A stretch of 64,000 nt of DNA from BJGV01 sp003230615 (GTDB taxonomy: Bacteria > Pseudomonadota > Gammaproteobacteria > Burkholderiales > Nitrosomonadaceae). Position 1 is the stretch's first letter. Every line of letters begins with the position of its first letter. Location of the stretch: positions 62,001 to 126,000 of the forward strand of contig OY760140.1 of NCBI GenBank assembly GCA_963663215.1, in the 5' to 3' direction. The notes beneath the pieces were generated by a model. It did not search any database. It was not told the DNA's origin and saw only the letters and a program-made list of their open reading frames with translations. The position numbers and the translations under genes are program-made. Of this stretch, positions 45,262 to 54,796 are shown one piece after another.

Positions 45262-46134
45262 ATGAGTTTTCTGTTCAAAACCATAGCCCTGATTGGGAAG
45301 CATGATAATCCAGAGATCATGATGCCACTTCTGCGTCTGGGTCAATATTTGGAAAGTCGTAATCTTGGTGTAGTGTTAGACTGTCTTACTGCACCGCATG
45401 TTCCAGGGAAAAAATACCCCATCCTGACTCTTGACGAGATCGGCACGCGAGCCGATCTAGCTATTGTTCTGGGGGGTGACGGCACTATGCTTAATATTGC
45501 ACGTAGGCTTGCACCTTTCGAGGTACCGTTAGTTGGCATCAATCAGGGTCGGCTCGGGTTTCTCACCGATCTTTCCATCGATACCATGCTCGAAACACTT
45601 GGATCCATTCTCGATGGCAAATATGTTACTGAGCAACGCATGTTGCTATACGCTGAGGTGATACGTGGCGAATCTAGTTTATTTAGTGCACTAGCGTTCA
45701 ACGATGTAGCAATAAACCGAGGGATTGGCGGGGGCATGATTGAGTTTGAAGTGCATATCGATGGAGAATATGTTTATTCTCTACGTTCAGACGGCCTAAT
45801 TGTAGCTACCCCTACTGGCTCCACAGCATACGCGTTGTCATCGGGCGGCCCGATTCTACATCCTAGTCTCGATTTGATTGCGTTGGTGCCGGTTAGTCCC
45901 CATACGCTGAGCAATCGACCCATCGTGGTGGGTCCCAACGCTACGGTGGAAGTATTGATGCATCGTACTGAAGGTGCACGTATCCATTCTGATAGTCACT
46001 CTCATTTTAATTTGGATGAGAGTGATAAAGTAGTAATATGGCGCTCTCCTTACACAGTGCATTTGCTGCATTCTTCCAATCATAGCTATTACCGGATGTT
46101 ACGAGAAAAGCTTGGTTGGAGTGGATTTTCCTAG
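45262..46134 (+). CDS. nadK: NAD kinase NadK
   Basis: Phosphorylates NAD to NADP with ATP. 290 residues; GGDGTMLNIAR (about 74-84) is the family's hallmark, followed by GINQGRLGFLTD, the ALAFNDVAINRG motif, and DGLIVATPTGSTAYALSSGGPI. The order hrcA (opposite strand), nadK, recN is common in Proteobacteria. Confidence 0.96.
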   Translation: MSFLFKTIALIGKHDNPEIMMPLLRLGQYLESRNLGVVLDCLTAPHVPGKKYPILTLDEIGTRADLAIVLGGDGTMLNIARRLAPFEVPLVGINQGRLGFLTDLSIDTMLETLGSILDGKYVTEQRMLLYAEVIRGESSLFSALAFNDVAINRGIGGGMIEFEVHIDGEYVYSLRSDGLIVATPTGSTAYALSSGGPILHPSLDLIALVPVSPHTLSNRPIVVGPNATVEVLMHRTEGARIHSDSHSHFNLDESDKVVIWRSPYTVHLLHSSNHSYYRMLREKLGWSGFS

Positions 46135-46157
46135 AATAAAACCATTAATCTACCATC

Positions 46158-47837
46158 ATGTTAAGGTTTTTGATTATCCAGGATTTTGTCATCGTTGATC
46201 GGATGGAAATTGAGTGCGTCCCTGGTTTTACCGTTCTTACCGGAGAAACTGGGGCTGGGAAGTCGATCTTAATCGATGCTCTCTCACTTGCATTAGGTGA
46301 GCGTAGCGACGCAGGGGATGTGCGTAATGGCAGTAAGCGTGCTGAAATCAGCGCTGAATTCGACCTAAGTAAATCACCAGAATTAGTAGACTGGTTACGC
46401 GAAAATGATCTAGAAGGTCACGGTGATGATGACAGGGCATGTCTAATGCGTCGAGTGATAGAAGTTGGCGGGCGTTCCCGTGGCTTCATTAACGGTCGCT
46501 CTGCCACCTTGCAGCAATTACGTACAGCAGGTGAGATGCTGGTAGATATCCACGGCCAGAATGAGCATCAATCTCTACTGCGCAGTGAAGCGCAACGTGA
46601 TTTGCTTGATGCGTTCTCAGGTAGCCGTGAATTGGCGCAGGCAGTGTCCACAGGATATCGTCGTTGGCAAAATTTGCAGCAGCGCCGCATGGCTTGGGAG
46701 CAGAATGTCGATACATTTGTTCGCGAGCGTGAACAGTTGGAGTTACAAAATCGTGAACTTTCTACTTTGAATTTTTCACCTGATAAATGGCTAACTCTTC
46801 AGGCTGATCACAGCCGTCTATCGCATTCCGCAAGCTTACTGGAGGCTGCACAGCCTTGCCTAGAGATTATATCAGAGGGTGAGTCGGCTTCTATAAAGCA
46901 AATCAATTCAGTGACTTCGCGTCTAAAAGGGTTGCTTCAATACGACGCCAATCTAAAAAGCGTGCTTGATCTGCTAGACTCGGCACAGATTCAGCTACAG
47001 GAAGCAGCTTACGAATTGGGGCATTATCAGCAGCGCATCGATCTAGATCCGCAAAGCTTACAGGAAATGGAGGAGCGATTGTCTGAGGTTCATGCGGTCG
47101 CTAGAAAGTATCGTGTTTCCCCAGATGAATTACCAAGTTTGTTAAAAACAGTAACCGAGCGATTGGAAGAGCTTAGCCAAGGTGGCGATGGTGAGGCGAT
47201 GGCACAGGAGGAGGCAGTAGCGAGAGATGTATACTTAAAGCTTGCAAAAAAACTGAGTGTGGTAAGAGATGGGTCAGCCAGGAAACTTACTCAGCAAGTT
47301 ACCTCTGCGATGCAGAGTCTAGCGATGGAGGGTGGAAAGTTTGCCGTGACACAAATACCTCTTGAACAAGGCAGTGCTTACGGTATGGAACAAATTGAGT
47401 TCCAGGTTTCACCACATCAGGGGTTGCCATTACGTCCTTTGGCAAAGGTTGCTTCAGGCGGCGAGCTATCACGAATTAGTTTGGCGATACAAGTTATCAC
47501 CAGCAAGGTTGGCGTGGCTCCGACGCTGATATTCGACGAGGTGGATGCAGGTATTGGTGGACGTATTGCGGAGATTGTCGGTGGATTACTAAAAAAGTTG
47601 GGTGCAGAACGTCAGGTGATGTGTGTTACGCATCTGGCGCAAGTTGCATCGGCAGGAGACCAACAATGGCAGGTTGCTAAATCTGGTAATCCGACCAATG
47701 GCGAAAATATTTTGAGTCACATTACTGTACTTAAGAATCAGGAACGAGTCGAAGAAATTGCCCGCATGTTAGGTGGCGTGAAAATAACCGAAACTACCCG
47801 CAAACACGCGGCTGAAATGCTACGGGTGGGAAAGTAA
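46158..47837 (+). CDS. recN: DNA repair protein RecN (SMC-like)
   Basis: RecN is an SMC-like ATPase acting in double-strand break repair. 559 residues: Walker A GETGAGKSILIDAL (about 31-44), a Q-loop region (VDIHGQNEHQSLL), a long central coiled coil, the signature ASGGELSRISLAIQ (about 435-448), and Walker B LIFDEVDAGIGGRIAE with CVTHLAQVASAGD. Intact and of normal length. It is often SOS-induced; I did not find a clear LexA box directly upstream. Confidence 0.95.
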   Translation: MLRFLIIQDFVIVDRMEIECVPGFTVLTGETGAGKSILIDALSLALGERSDAGDVRNGSKRAEISAEFDLSKSPELVDWLRENDLEGHGDDDRACLMRRVIEVGGRSRGFINGRSATLQQLRTAGEMLVDIHGQNEHQSLLRSEAQRDLLDAFSGSRELAQAVSTGYRRWQNLQQRRMAWEQNVDTFVREREQLELQNRELSTLNFSPDKWLTLQADHSRLSHSASLLEAAQPCLEIISEGESASIKQINSVTSRLKGLLQYDANLKSVLDLLDSAQIQLQEAAYELGHYQQRIDLDPQSLQEMEERLSEVHAVARKYRVSPDELPSLLKTVTERLEELSQGGDGEAMAQEEAVARDVYLKLAKKLSVVRDGSARKLTQQVTSAMQSLAMEGGKFAVTQIPLEQGSAYGMEQIEFQVSPHQGLPLRPLAKVASGGELSRISLAIQVITSKVGVAPTLIFDEVDAGIGGRIAEIVGGLLKKLGAERQVMCVTHLAQVASAGDQQWQVAKSGNPTNGENILSHITVLKNQERVEEIARMLGGVKITETTRKHAAEMLRVGK

Positions 47838-47981
47838 TAGAGACTGATTTTTAAAGTTATCTAACAATCCAGGCACGGTTTCATATAGCATACTTATGCG
47901 AGTAGTGAATGTTCCTACACGATGGCTGAAACTTATTGTTAGTTGTATTCTCGTAAACTATTTGTAAATTTCGGATGATGA

Positions 47982-48366
47982 ATGGGTATCTATGCGTTAA
48001 CTGCGGTAGGAGTGGGCGCGGCATTGGGAGCATGGCTGCGGTGGGGATTCCCTAATGTTGAATTCAGTTTTTCCTGTGCTTCCCTTGGGTACTTTGGCAG
48101 CAAATCTAGTGGGTTGTTATCTTGTTGGTATTGCAGCTGAATATTTCTTTCACAACATAACAATTTCGCCTGAGGTACGGCTGTTTGTTATTACAGGGTT
48201 TCTAGGTGGATTGACTACTTTCTCCACATTCTCTGCTGAAACCGTAACACTGTTATTGCGTGAACAATATAGCTGGGCTTTTGCCATAATTTCTTCTCAC
48301 CTGTTTGGTTCTCTGGTGATAACAGTGATGGGGATGCTGACTGTTAGATTACTTGTACAGCACTAA
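47982..48366 (+). pseudogene. fluC: Fluoride channel CrcB/FluC, frameshifted
   Basis: FluC dimers export fluoride. The N-terminal part from the ATG at 47982 reads MGIYALTAVGVGAALGAWLR, the family start. Near 48040-48055 the homology moves to another frame, continuing LNSVFPVLPLGTLAANLVGC and TGFLGGLTTFSTFSAET to the stop at 48366. A two-base deletion or a one-base insertion would explain the change (WG-F then LNSV). The conserved pore segments (GTLAANLVG and GGLTTFSTFS) survive in the second part. A start inside (48055) would lose the first helix. It is either inactive or a sequence error. Confidence 0.85.
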
Positions 48367-48637
48367 CCTAGTATCAATTATAAGGGGAAATTGTGTTTCC
48401 ATACTAAAACAATATCAAAAATCCAGGTTATTTTATTAGTTTCAGCGCTAAATGCCCTAGGTGCAAAATTTGTTCCTATGTGAGGACCATCACTTTAGAG
48501 CTGCGTAAATCGGGAAAGTTATTTACTATTAACATAGGTAGGTCACCCTATATACATATTTCTTAAGGGTGTCACTCATTTACGTAAGTCTTAATATCAT
48601 CTCTTGCATCGGAGGCTAGTGGCGCCATTATTAGATA

Positions 48638-48754
48638 TCAATCTTTTTTCTCGTCGTCTTTTTTGCGTGGCAGTGTCCACCATATGATAATGACTAATAA
48701 CGTCAATGCTACGCCTATTTCCACTAGAAATATCCATAATTTTTCCACTAGCAT
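48638..48754 (-). CDS. 38-residue single-pass membrane protein, unknown
   Basis: A minus-strand frame starting with ATG at 48754-48752, with the pattern of a real small membrane protein. There is a short N-terminus, one strongly hydrophobic helix (residues about 7-26, with IGVALTLLVIIIWW), then an all-charged tail PRKKDDEKKD. It sits alone in a 450-bp gap between fluC and mltA. I know no family for it. It has no strong Shine-Dalgarno, so confidence is moderate. Confidence 0.45.
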   Translation of the reverse strand: MLVEKLWIFLVEIGVALTLLVIIIWWTLPRKKDDEKKD

Positions 48755-48813
48755 TGCCCACGTATCTTAAAGGTTACTTTATATTTACAAAGTACAACTT
48801 TAACCAATATTCA

Positions 48814-50022
48814 ATGAAAAACCAATTAAGTTTTCTTAATTTTTCGCTAATACTGCTGCTAAATGCCTGCTCAATTGAGCCGATTGTTCCTTCATCTGTT
48901 CCTGAGAAGCCGCCGGTATCTGTTGTTCAACCACATATTGTTTCACCTGATGTGGCTTCGCTTGAAGTAACGAAATGGGATGCACTACCAGGCTGGATAG
49001 CCGACGATATTCGGCCATCTTGGGATGCATTCCTACAGAGTTGTACGGTTTTAAGAAATCAGCAGCTATGGAAGGAAATCTGCATCCTAGCAGACTCAAT
49101 ACAGAGAAGGGATAACACTACACTACGTCAATTTTTCGAGCGTCATTTCGTACCGTATCAGGTATTGAATTCCAATGGGGGGAGTGAAGGTCTTATCACG
49201 GGATATTATGAACCATTGTTAAAAGGCAGCCGTAAACCATCAAAGCACTATCCTTATCCGCTCTATACTACGCCCGATGAACTTCTTATTGTTGATTTGA
49301 GCAAGATTTATCCTGAGCTTAAGGGTCTGCGGCTGCGTGGACGTTTGGAGGGACGTAGAGTGGTGCCCTACTATAGCCGTTCAGAGATTGAGAACGATGT
49401 GAGTAATGGCAAATCACGGTTACAAGGATACGAACTTTTATGGGTTGAGGATGCAGTTGAGTTATTTTTCTTGCAAATTCAGGGTTCAGGACGTGTGGAA
49501 ATGGAAAATGGGGAGATCGTGCGGGTAGGTTACCAGGAACAAAATGGTCACCCCTATAAGTCCATTGGGAAATTGCTTGTTGATCGTGGAGAATTATCGT
49601 TGGATAAGGCTTCCATGCAAGGAATCAAAGAGTGGGGAAGGAAAAATCCGGACAGATTGAATGAGCTACTACAACAGAATCCAAGCTATGTTTTCTTTCG
49701 CGAGCGACCCGCCGGATTGTTGGGGCCACTGGGTGCGCTTGGTGTGCCCTTAACTGCGGGTAGGAGTCTTGCTATTGATCCTCGTGCCATTCCACAGGGT
49801 GCGCCAGTATTTCTTTCTACCACTTGGCCTAACAGCAATAAGCAACTTCATCGGCTAATGATGGCACAGGATGCTGGTGGTGCCATCAAGGGTGGCGTAC
49901 GTGCAGATTTCTTCTGGGGTTTTGGCAAAGAGGCCGCGAATCATGCAGGAAAGATGAAACAAATTGGCAAGATGTGGGCACTGATGCCAAACGGCTATGT
50001 GCCGCGTACTCAGGCTCGATAG
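48814..50022 (+). CDS. mltA: Membrane-bound lytic murein transglycosylase A
   Basis: MltA cuts peptidoglycan glycan strands with anhydro-muramyl ends. From the ATG at 48814 the protein starts with a lipoprotein signal (LILLLNAC as lipobox), predicting an outer-membrane lipoprotein of about 400 residues. The MltA domain is clear (GLITGYYEPLLKGSRKPSKH, ELLWVEDAVELFFLQIQGSG), then the 3D domain with the three Asp: LAIDPRAIPQGAPVFL, MMAQDAGGAIKGGVRADFFW. The frame opens further upstream, but only this start gives a proper signal peptide. Confidence 0.94.
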   Translation: MKNQLSFLNFSLILLLNACSIEPIVPSSVPEKPPVSVVQPHIVSPDVASLEVTKWDALPGWIADDIRPSWDAFLQSCTVLRNQQLWKEICILADSIQRRDNTTLRQFFERHFVPYQVLNSNGGSEGLITGYYEPLLKGSRKPSKHYPYPLYTTPDELLIVDLSKIYPELKGLRLRGRLEGRRVVPYYSRSEIENDVSNGKSRLQGYELLWVEDAVELFFLQIQGSGRVEMENGEIVRVGYQEQNGHPYKSIGKLLVDRGELSLDKASMQGIKEWGRKNPDRLNELLQQNPSYVFFRERPAGLLGPLGALGVPLTAGRSLAIDPRAIPQGAPVFLSTTWPNSNKQLHRLMMAQDAGGAIKGGVRADFFWGFGKEAANHAGKMKQIGKMWALMPNGYVPRTQAR

Positions 50023-50039
50023 AGAACTAACTAGGCGTG

Positions 50040-50750
50040 TTAATTTGTGGGTACATTCAGTTTCTTCTCGATCGTTTCAGCAGATATCATTCCTGGCACA
50101 ATCGTTCCATCGGCAAAAATTATCGTCGGGGTACTATTGAAGCCATGTTTCTTGCCTATTTGAAGGAGGGCATCAGTTGGCGTTTTGCAGTTTGTCCCGG
50201 TAGGCTTGATAGAATTTAACATAAAATTATTCCAGGCCTCGAGCCGATCATCGGAACACCATATTGTTTTGGCAACTTCTTTCGAGCCATTTAGTATCGG
50301 GTATAGTAGTGTGTAGATAGTGACATCACTAACATTGACTAACTCTTTTTCCAGGCGCTTACAGTAGCCACAATTAGGGTCGGAGAAAATAGCCAGCTTA
50401 CGTTTACCGTTGCCTTTGACTTGCTTGATTGCAAGCTCCAGAGGCAGAGAATTGATATCAACTCGTTTTGAATCCTTTATTTCCCGCAAGCGTTCCTCAG
50501 TTATATTTTTCTCCGTATTTAAATCAAATATATTGCCAGAAAAAAAATAATTTGCTCTTTCGTCTACATAAAAAAGCTGACCTCCAACCACGACTTCGTA
50601 TAGCCCCAAAAAGGGTGTCTCATTTAGTATTTCAATTTTCTCGTTGGGAAAATAAGTAGCAAGTGATTTTTTTAGTAATGCTTTGTCTGCGTGTGCCGCG
50701 CTAGAGAGAAAACACATTAACAGGGAGAGAAGAAATAGTTTTATGTGCAT
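50040..50750 (-). CDS. dsbC: Thiol:disulfide isomerase DsbC/DsbG family
   Basis: A periplasmic protein that reshuffles wrong disulfides. 236 residues with signal peptide (SSAAHA), N-terminal dimerisation domain (LYEVVVGGQLFYVDERANYF) and thioredoxin fold with the CGYC active site in FSDPNCGYCKRLEKEL (about residues 117-120), plus the cis-Pro region STPTIIFADG. A second Cys pair (IWCSDD, TNCKTP) matches the structural disulfide of DsbC. It converges on mltA with a gap of 17 bp. Confidence 0.93.
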   Translation of the reverse strand: MHIKLFLLSLLMCFLSSAAHADKALLKKSLATYFPNEKIEILNETPFLGLYEVVVGGQLFYVDERANYFFSGNIFDLNTEKNITEERLREIKDSKRVDINSLPLELAIKQVKGNGKRKLAIFSDPNCGYCKRLEKELVNVSDVTIYTLLYPILNGSKEVAKTIWCSDDRLEAWNNFMLNSIKPTGTNCKTPTDALLQIGKKHGFNSTPTIIFADGTIVPGMISAETIEKKLNVPTN

Positions 50751-50822
50751 AGCATTGTGTTCTAGTTAAGAAATTGTGATGCCATCCTAATATTAATTCG
50801 CGAATTCTGTCATTTTAATATC

Positions 50823-51992
50823 TTAGCTTAGTGCGTGCCGCATAAGGTGTTTTTTTATTAGTGGAAGTTGGTTGGTAATTCCCAGTCCTAAATTACGCAA
50901 GCGAGCAAGCGTTGGATTTTCATTGTTAAATAATTTTTGCAGGCTGTCTGTGGTAAGTTCCATTGCTAGAATGTCTTCCTTGCGTGCTCGCTCGTATCGG
51001 CGCAGCAACATATAATCTCCACAATCTGATTGAGATCCCCTTTCAAGAATGGTCGTAGCTAGCTTACATGCGTCACGCAAACCCAAGTTTACACCTTGCC
51101 CGGCAAGAGGGTGTATGCCGTGAGCAGCGTCGCCGATGATAGCAAGACGAGGTTTTATTAGATTCTTCACGTGTACGAAACTCAGTGGAAAAGCAGCAGG
51201 CTGTGTAATGAGTCGTAGCTTACCTAGTACATGGTGGGATGCTTTATCGACCTGCTGGCAGAGACCTGCTTCAGGCAAGTTGAGTAGTGCGTTAGCTTGT
51301 CCTTCATTGGCTGACCACACCATGGATACCAATTTGTTAGGTAAGGGTAACAATGCGAGCACTCCATCACGACGAAACCATTGGCGTGCAATATTCTGGT
51401 GAGATTGCGCGGTACTAAAATTAGCTACCACGCCGCTCTGCTGATATGAATGCTGTGAAACTTCTATTTCTGCTTGTTCCCGTACCCAGGAATTGAGACC
51501 ATCTGCACCGACAATCAACGCAGCTTGCAATACTTTATCATCTGTCAATCGTACATTAGCGTGGGATTCGTTCCATTCTATTGAGGTACACTGCATGGGA
51601 CAAAAAATTTTCACTTTAGTTTCTTTGTTCTTAAGTGCATTCCATGTTGCTGCTTGGAGTTGGCGGTTTTCTACAATGCATGCTAGCTCTGGTATTCCAG
51701 CATCGTAGGCACTAAAATCAAGGTGCGCGGAACTGTCATCGCCGAACACTACCATTTCGTAGACCGGTGTCAGGCGATCTCTATCAATTGTTGGCCAAAC
51801 GTTGAGTTTTTCTAGAAACGAGATACTGCCTGGACTAATTGCATAAATTCTACTGTCCCAGCTATTATTGTCAGGAAGAGAGGAAGGTAAGCGTGATTCT
51901 ATCAATGCTGTTTTCAAGCCGCTGTCTTTGAGGGCTAGTGCTAGACTTGCTCCCACGATTCCACCGCCAATAATTACGACATCAAATTTCAT
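50823..51992 (-). CDS. UbiH/UbiF/VisC family FAD-dependent hydroxylase
   Basis: These flavin monooxygenases hydroxylate the ring of ubiquinone precursors. 389 residues from the ATG at 51992: Rossmann start MKFDVVIIGGGIVGASLALA, then the NADPH-linked DG motif (LIVGADGLNSWVRE, about 157-170) and the FAD-binding GDAAHGIHPLAGQGVNLGLRD (about 277-296). Which ring position it hydroxylates (UbiH, UbiF, UbiM) cannot be told from this sequence alone. The frame extends 14 codons upstream, but MKFDVVIIGGG is the usual start. TATAAT lies six bases before this ATG and no Shine-Dalgarno is seen. Confidence 0.9.
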   Translation of the reverse strand: MKFDVVIIGGGIVGASLALALKDSGLKTALIESRLPSSLPDNNSWDSRIYAISPGSISFLEKLNVWPTIDRDRLTPVYEMVVFGDDSSAHLDFSAYDAGIPELACIVENRQLQAATWNALKNKETKVKIFCPMQCTSIEWNESHANVRLTDDKVLQAALIVGADGLNSWVREQAEIEVSQHSYQQSGVVANFSTAQSHQNIARQWFRRDGVLALLPLPNKLVSMVWSANEGQANALLNLPEAGLCQQVDKASHHVLGKLRLITQPAAFPLSFVHVKNLIKPRLAIIGDAAHGIHPLAGQGVNLGLRDACKLATTILERGSQSDCGDYMLLRRYERARKEDILAMELTTDSLQKLFNNENPTLARLRNLGLGITNQLPLIKKHLMRHALS

Positions 51993-52161
51993 AGAAGGAT
52001 TATACAGGCGCTTAGTATCCGTAGTGATAAGCATTGTTATTTTACAAAACTGAAAATAGATACAAAGGGACTGGGAGGAACCTTGCGCGCAAAAGAATTT
52101 ATACGTTAGATTTAGAGTCTCATTTTTACTGGTGATAATCTATTGTAAATCCTTGTAAATC

Positions 52162-52190
52162 TTGACAAAGAATTTGTCCAAGGTCAAAAT
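52162..52190 (+). promoter_or_regulatory. Sigma-70-type promoter of the tRNA gene
   Basis: TTGACA (52162-52167), a 17-base spacer, then CAAAAT (52185-52190), 23 bases before the tRNA. A consensus -35 and correct spacing make it the likely tRNA promoter. Confidence 0.7.
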
Positions 52191-52213
52191 GCAACCTCTT
52201 CCAAGTACTCCAT

Positions 52214-52289
52214 GGCGAATTAGCTCAGTGGTTAGAGCAGCGGAATCATAATCCGTTGGTCCGGGGTTCAAATCCCTGATTCGCCACCA
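52214..52289 (+). tRNA. tRNA with CAU anticodon (Met, possibly Ile2)
   Basis: 76 bases with encoded CCA. The acceptor GGCGAAT pairs with ATTCGCC; the D arm AGCTCAGTGGTTAGAGC and T arm GGGGTTCAAATCCC are normal. The anticodon loop ATCATAA reads CAU. It is not the initiator type. Elongator Met and lysidine-modified Ile2 both use CAU; the sequence resembles betaproteobacterial elongator Met, but I cannot exclude Ile2. Confidence 0.95.
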
Positions 52290-52367
52290 TTAATTCAATG
52301 AGTTAGGCTTAATAGCCTGCTCATTTTTCTTTTTCTGGCGCACTATTGGCACAATTTAAACTGTTCT

Positions 52368-52399
52368 GAACGTCCGCTTTTGGCACAAAGCAGATTTTT
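52368..52399 (-). repeat. Dispersed hairpin repeat, copy 5 (inverted)
   Basis: Reverse orientation: GAACGTCCGCTTTT-GGCAC-AAAGCAGATTTTT. It lies between the tRNA and the convergent membrane-protein gene, ends in a T-run, and could terminate transcription. Confidence 0.8.
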
Positions 52400-52430
52400 T
52401 AAATGGCTTTTTTTGACCTAAAACAGATAA

Positions 52431-53048
52431 TCAACTAATTAACAATGATTTTGTTAATAGCGCTTCGATGGTGGCGTTGATGAAAGAAAAGCTAACTGTC
52501 ATTATTGGTGTGACAAACATCAATACTAGTCCAATTTTAAGGGCAGTCATGTGGCGTATCTCTTCTACTGGTGCAAGTAGATGCTGAAATAGTAGTGGTG
52601 CGATTACCCAGCCAGATAAAATAATCGTCGGGAAAAAAATCATCAGCGGCGGTTTCTCGTTGAGATATATCGCAATCCAAAATGTTAAAATAATTGCATA
52701 CATAGCAGCGATTAAACCCAACCAAACCAGTCCTGCGACAATACGCTTAGGGTAGGCGTTAATGGACAAATGCAAGTTTATGTTTAGTAACCGGCTTAGC
52801 CCCCAAAGCAGCCCTGCTGGGAGATAGGGTATTAGATATAACCAGATTGGTAGTTTAATTTCAACACGCTGATTCGAGCATATATCAAAGAAAGAATGTC
52901 TATTCTTTCCAAAAACATTCATACAATTATCAAATGCTTCTTGTCGCAATGTGGTCTGATCGACAATCGCATATATAAAACTCACATAAAGAAACGCCAC
53001 AACAATAACTGTGGCCATCAAATATAGAAGTAGTTTTACAACGCTCAT
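52431..53048 (-). CDS. Polytopic membrane protein, unknown
   Basis: 205 residues from the ATG at 53048, chosen for its ideal Shine-Dalgarno (GCAGGAG); an upstream ATG adds seven residues. About five hydrophobic helices (near 4-28, 65-82, 100-124, 130-150, 168-195). Between the first two helices is a soluble loop with two Cys (FDNCMNVFG, FFDICSNQ) that could form a disulfide in the periplasm. No family recognised. Next to a hairpin repeat at its 3' end. Confidence 0.6.
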   Translation of the reverse strand: MSVVKLLLYLMATVIVVAFLYVSFIYAIVDQTTLRQEAFDNCMNVFGKNRHSFFDICSNQRVEIKLPIWLYLIPYLPAGLLWGLSRLLNINLHLSINAYPKRIVAGLVWLGLIAAMYAIILTFWIAIYLNEKPPLMIFFPTIILSGWVIAPLLFQHLLAPVEEIRHMTALKIGLVLMFVTPIMTVSFSFINATIEALLTKSLLIS

Positions 53049-53269
53049 ATTACTCCTGCTTTCCAACATGGTTGATTGTTACAAACATAATGTAACTTAC
53101 AAATAACAAACGAGATAAAAAAAGTTAGGATATTGCCTGATCCTAAAAACATTAGAGTTTGAGGCTATTGGCCTTACCCCATTAGTATATATCGGCATTA
53201 TTTTGCAACAGAAGTAGGAATACGGAGTAAATCTAAAGCCCTGGCAATTTAATAATTGATTCAGCGGAC

Positions 53270-53305
53270 ATCAGTAAATGTCCGCTTCCGACCTGAAGCT
53301 GGAAT
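53270..53305. repeat. Divergent hairpin repeat (GCGGACAT / ATGTCCGC)
   Basis: GCGGACAT-CAGTA-AATGTCCGC is an inverted repeat, followed by TTCCGACCTGAAGC. It contains the same GCGGACAT arm as the main family but not the GTGCCA core, resembling a second class related to the element at 63694. Confidence 0.5.
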
Positions 53306-53313
53306 TCTGAAGA

Positions 53314-54653
53314 TTAGCTGTTTCGACGAGGTGTGCTTTCACCTATTTCGCCTAGTTCTTGGTTAGACTGGCCATAGGAAAGGAATTGCTCAGCCAGAGA
53401 ACTGTAGAGTGGGCGGGGACAGATTATGCTGGAAACGGCAGTAGCAATCAATGCTGTAGCCATCAAGGGTAGCACCATCTCATGGTTGTCGGTCATCTCC
53501 ATGACGATAAGGAAGGTGGTGATAGGTGCCTGCACAACCCCCGCAAAGTAGCCCACCATGGAAAGCAAAATAACAGCGCCGACTGGCACGGAGGGGATGA
53601 ATTCTGAGAGATTGAGTCCAAAGCCAGCACCCACTGCAAGGGAGGGCGAAAAGATACCACCCGGAATACCGCTAGTGTAAGAGACGATGGTGGCGAGGAA
53701 CTTGAAGATGCCGTAATGTAACGGCAATTCCTGGCTTCCTTCGATAATGTGCCTAGCCTCTGCGTAACCGGTACCAAAAGTAGTGCCACCCGAGATTAGG
53801 CCAAGAAGAGCAAGAACGAAACCACAGGAAGCGGCAAACGCAACTGGCCGCTCTCGTGCAAACATGCCAACATGTCCAGGTAGGCCGCGCGACATAGCGA
53901 TGAGCATGCGAGCAAACAGCCCACCGAGCAGACCACCAGATACGCCGCACAACAGCACAGGAATCCAAGCTTGGTCAAGTTGCAAGGAAGAAGAATTGTG
54001 GCCAAAAAAAAAGGTAGTCTCCAAGCACCCCCATGGAAGTTATACCGGCTAGGATCACGCCCGTCAGGATAGTTCCGTTAGTGCGATGCACGTGAAAGCG
54101 ACTTAGTTCTTCTATGGCGAATACAATACCTGCAAGCGGCGCCTACCTGCACCATAGGACCCTCGCGAACGATAGAAGCGCCGCAACACAGTCCTATCAG
54201 GGTGAGCATGATTTTGCCAAAGGCAATACGTAGGGAGAGAATTTGATCGCGTATCTGCTTGTTATCAAGAGCAGCGATAGTCTGAGGAATGCCGCTGCCT
54301 TGAGAGCCACCGAAAAAACGACGCGTTATCCAGGCAATTGTGCCCAAACCCAACGGAGCGACAAGCAACATTAGGAATGGAGTAATTTCCAATAACAACT
54401 GATTATAGTGGTTGGCCCACTCAGCTCCAATTCCGAAGAAAATTGCCGTTATTCCTACACAGATCGAACCACCCCAGAAGACTAGAGCCCGTATCCAAAA
54501 GCGCGGCGAAAGCAACCTATGGCAAAGGCGTTTCAAGGGAAGAGATTGCAAGGCCCGTTCAAGTTGTCTTTCAAGCTGTCTTAAGAACAACAACATTACT
54601 ACTCCATATCCGTTTAAAAATATTTTGTTCCAACTCAGCTCAGTATGGATCAA
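53314..54653 (-). pseudogene. clcA: ClcA-type chloride/proton antiporter, deleted and frameshifted
   Basis: CLC proteins exchange chloride and protons. The N-terminal part (54653 down to about 54150) has the filter motif GSGIPQ and SIVREGPMVQVGA. The homology then jumps from VQVGA directly to PLAGIVFAIEELSRFHV in another frame. About 40 codons usually found between these motifs (the region before AFNxPLAG) are missing. A second frame change lies in the A9 run at 54004-54012, after which FFGHNSSSLQLDQAW continues to the stop at 53314 with the GIFSP motif (PGGIFSPSLAVGAG). A deletion inside the transport core plus two frame changes makes function very unlikely. The likely start is the Met near 54599; the open frame reaches 54653. 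Confidence 0.88.
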
Positions 54654-54796
54654 AAAAGAAGGTTTTTTGTAACTAGCTTAATACCCGACTATGTAATGTA
54701 GGGGAGAATAACGGATATTTAGGATTGATTATAAACATAACTGATCCTAGAATCACGGCGAAAAATAACCAGTTTCCCTGCACTATGGGTAAATCT

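Noticed and set aside
52214..52289. tRNA as an integration site of a genomic island
   Set aside because: No repeated tRNA 3' end and no integrase gene is found downstream.
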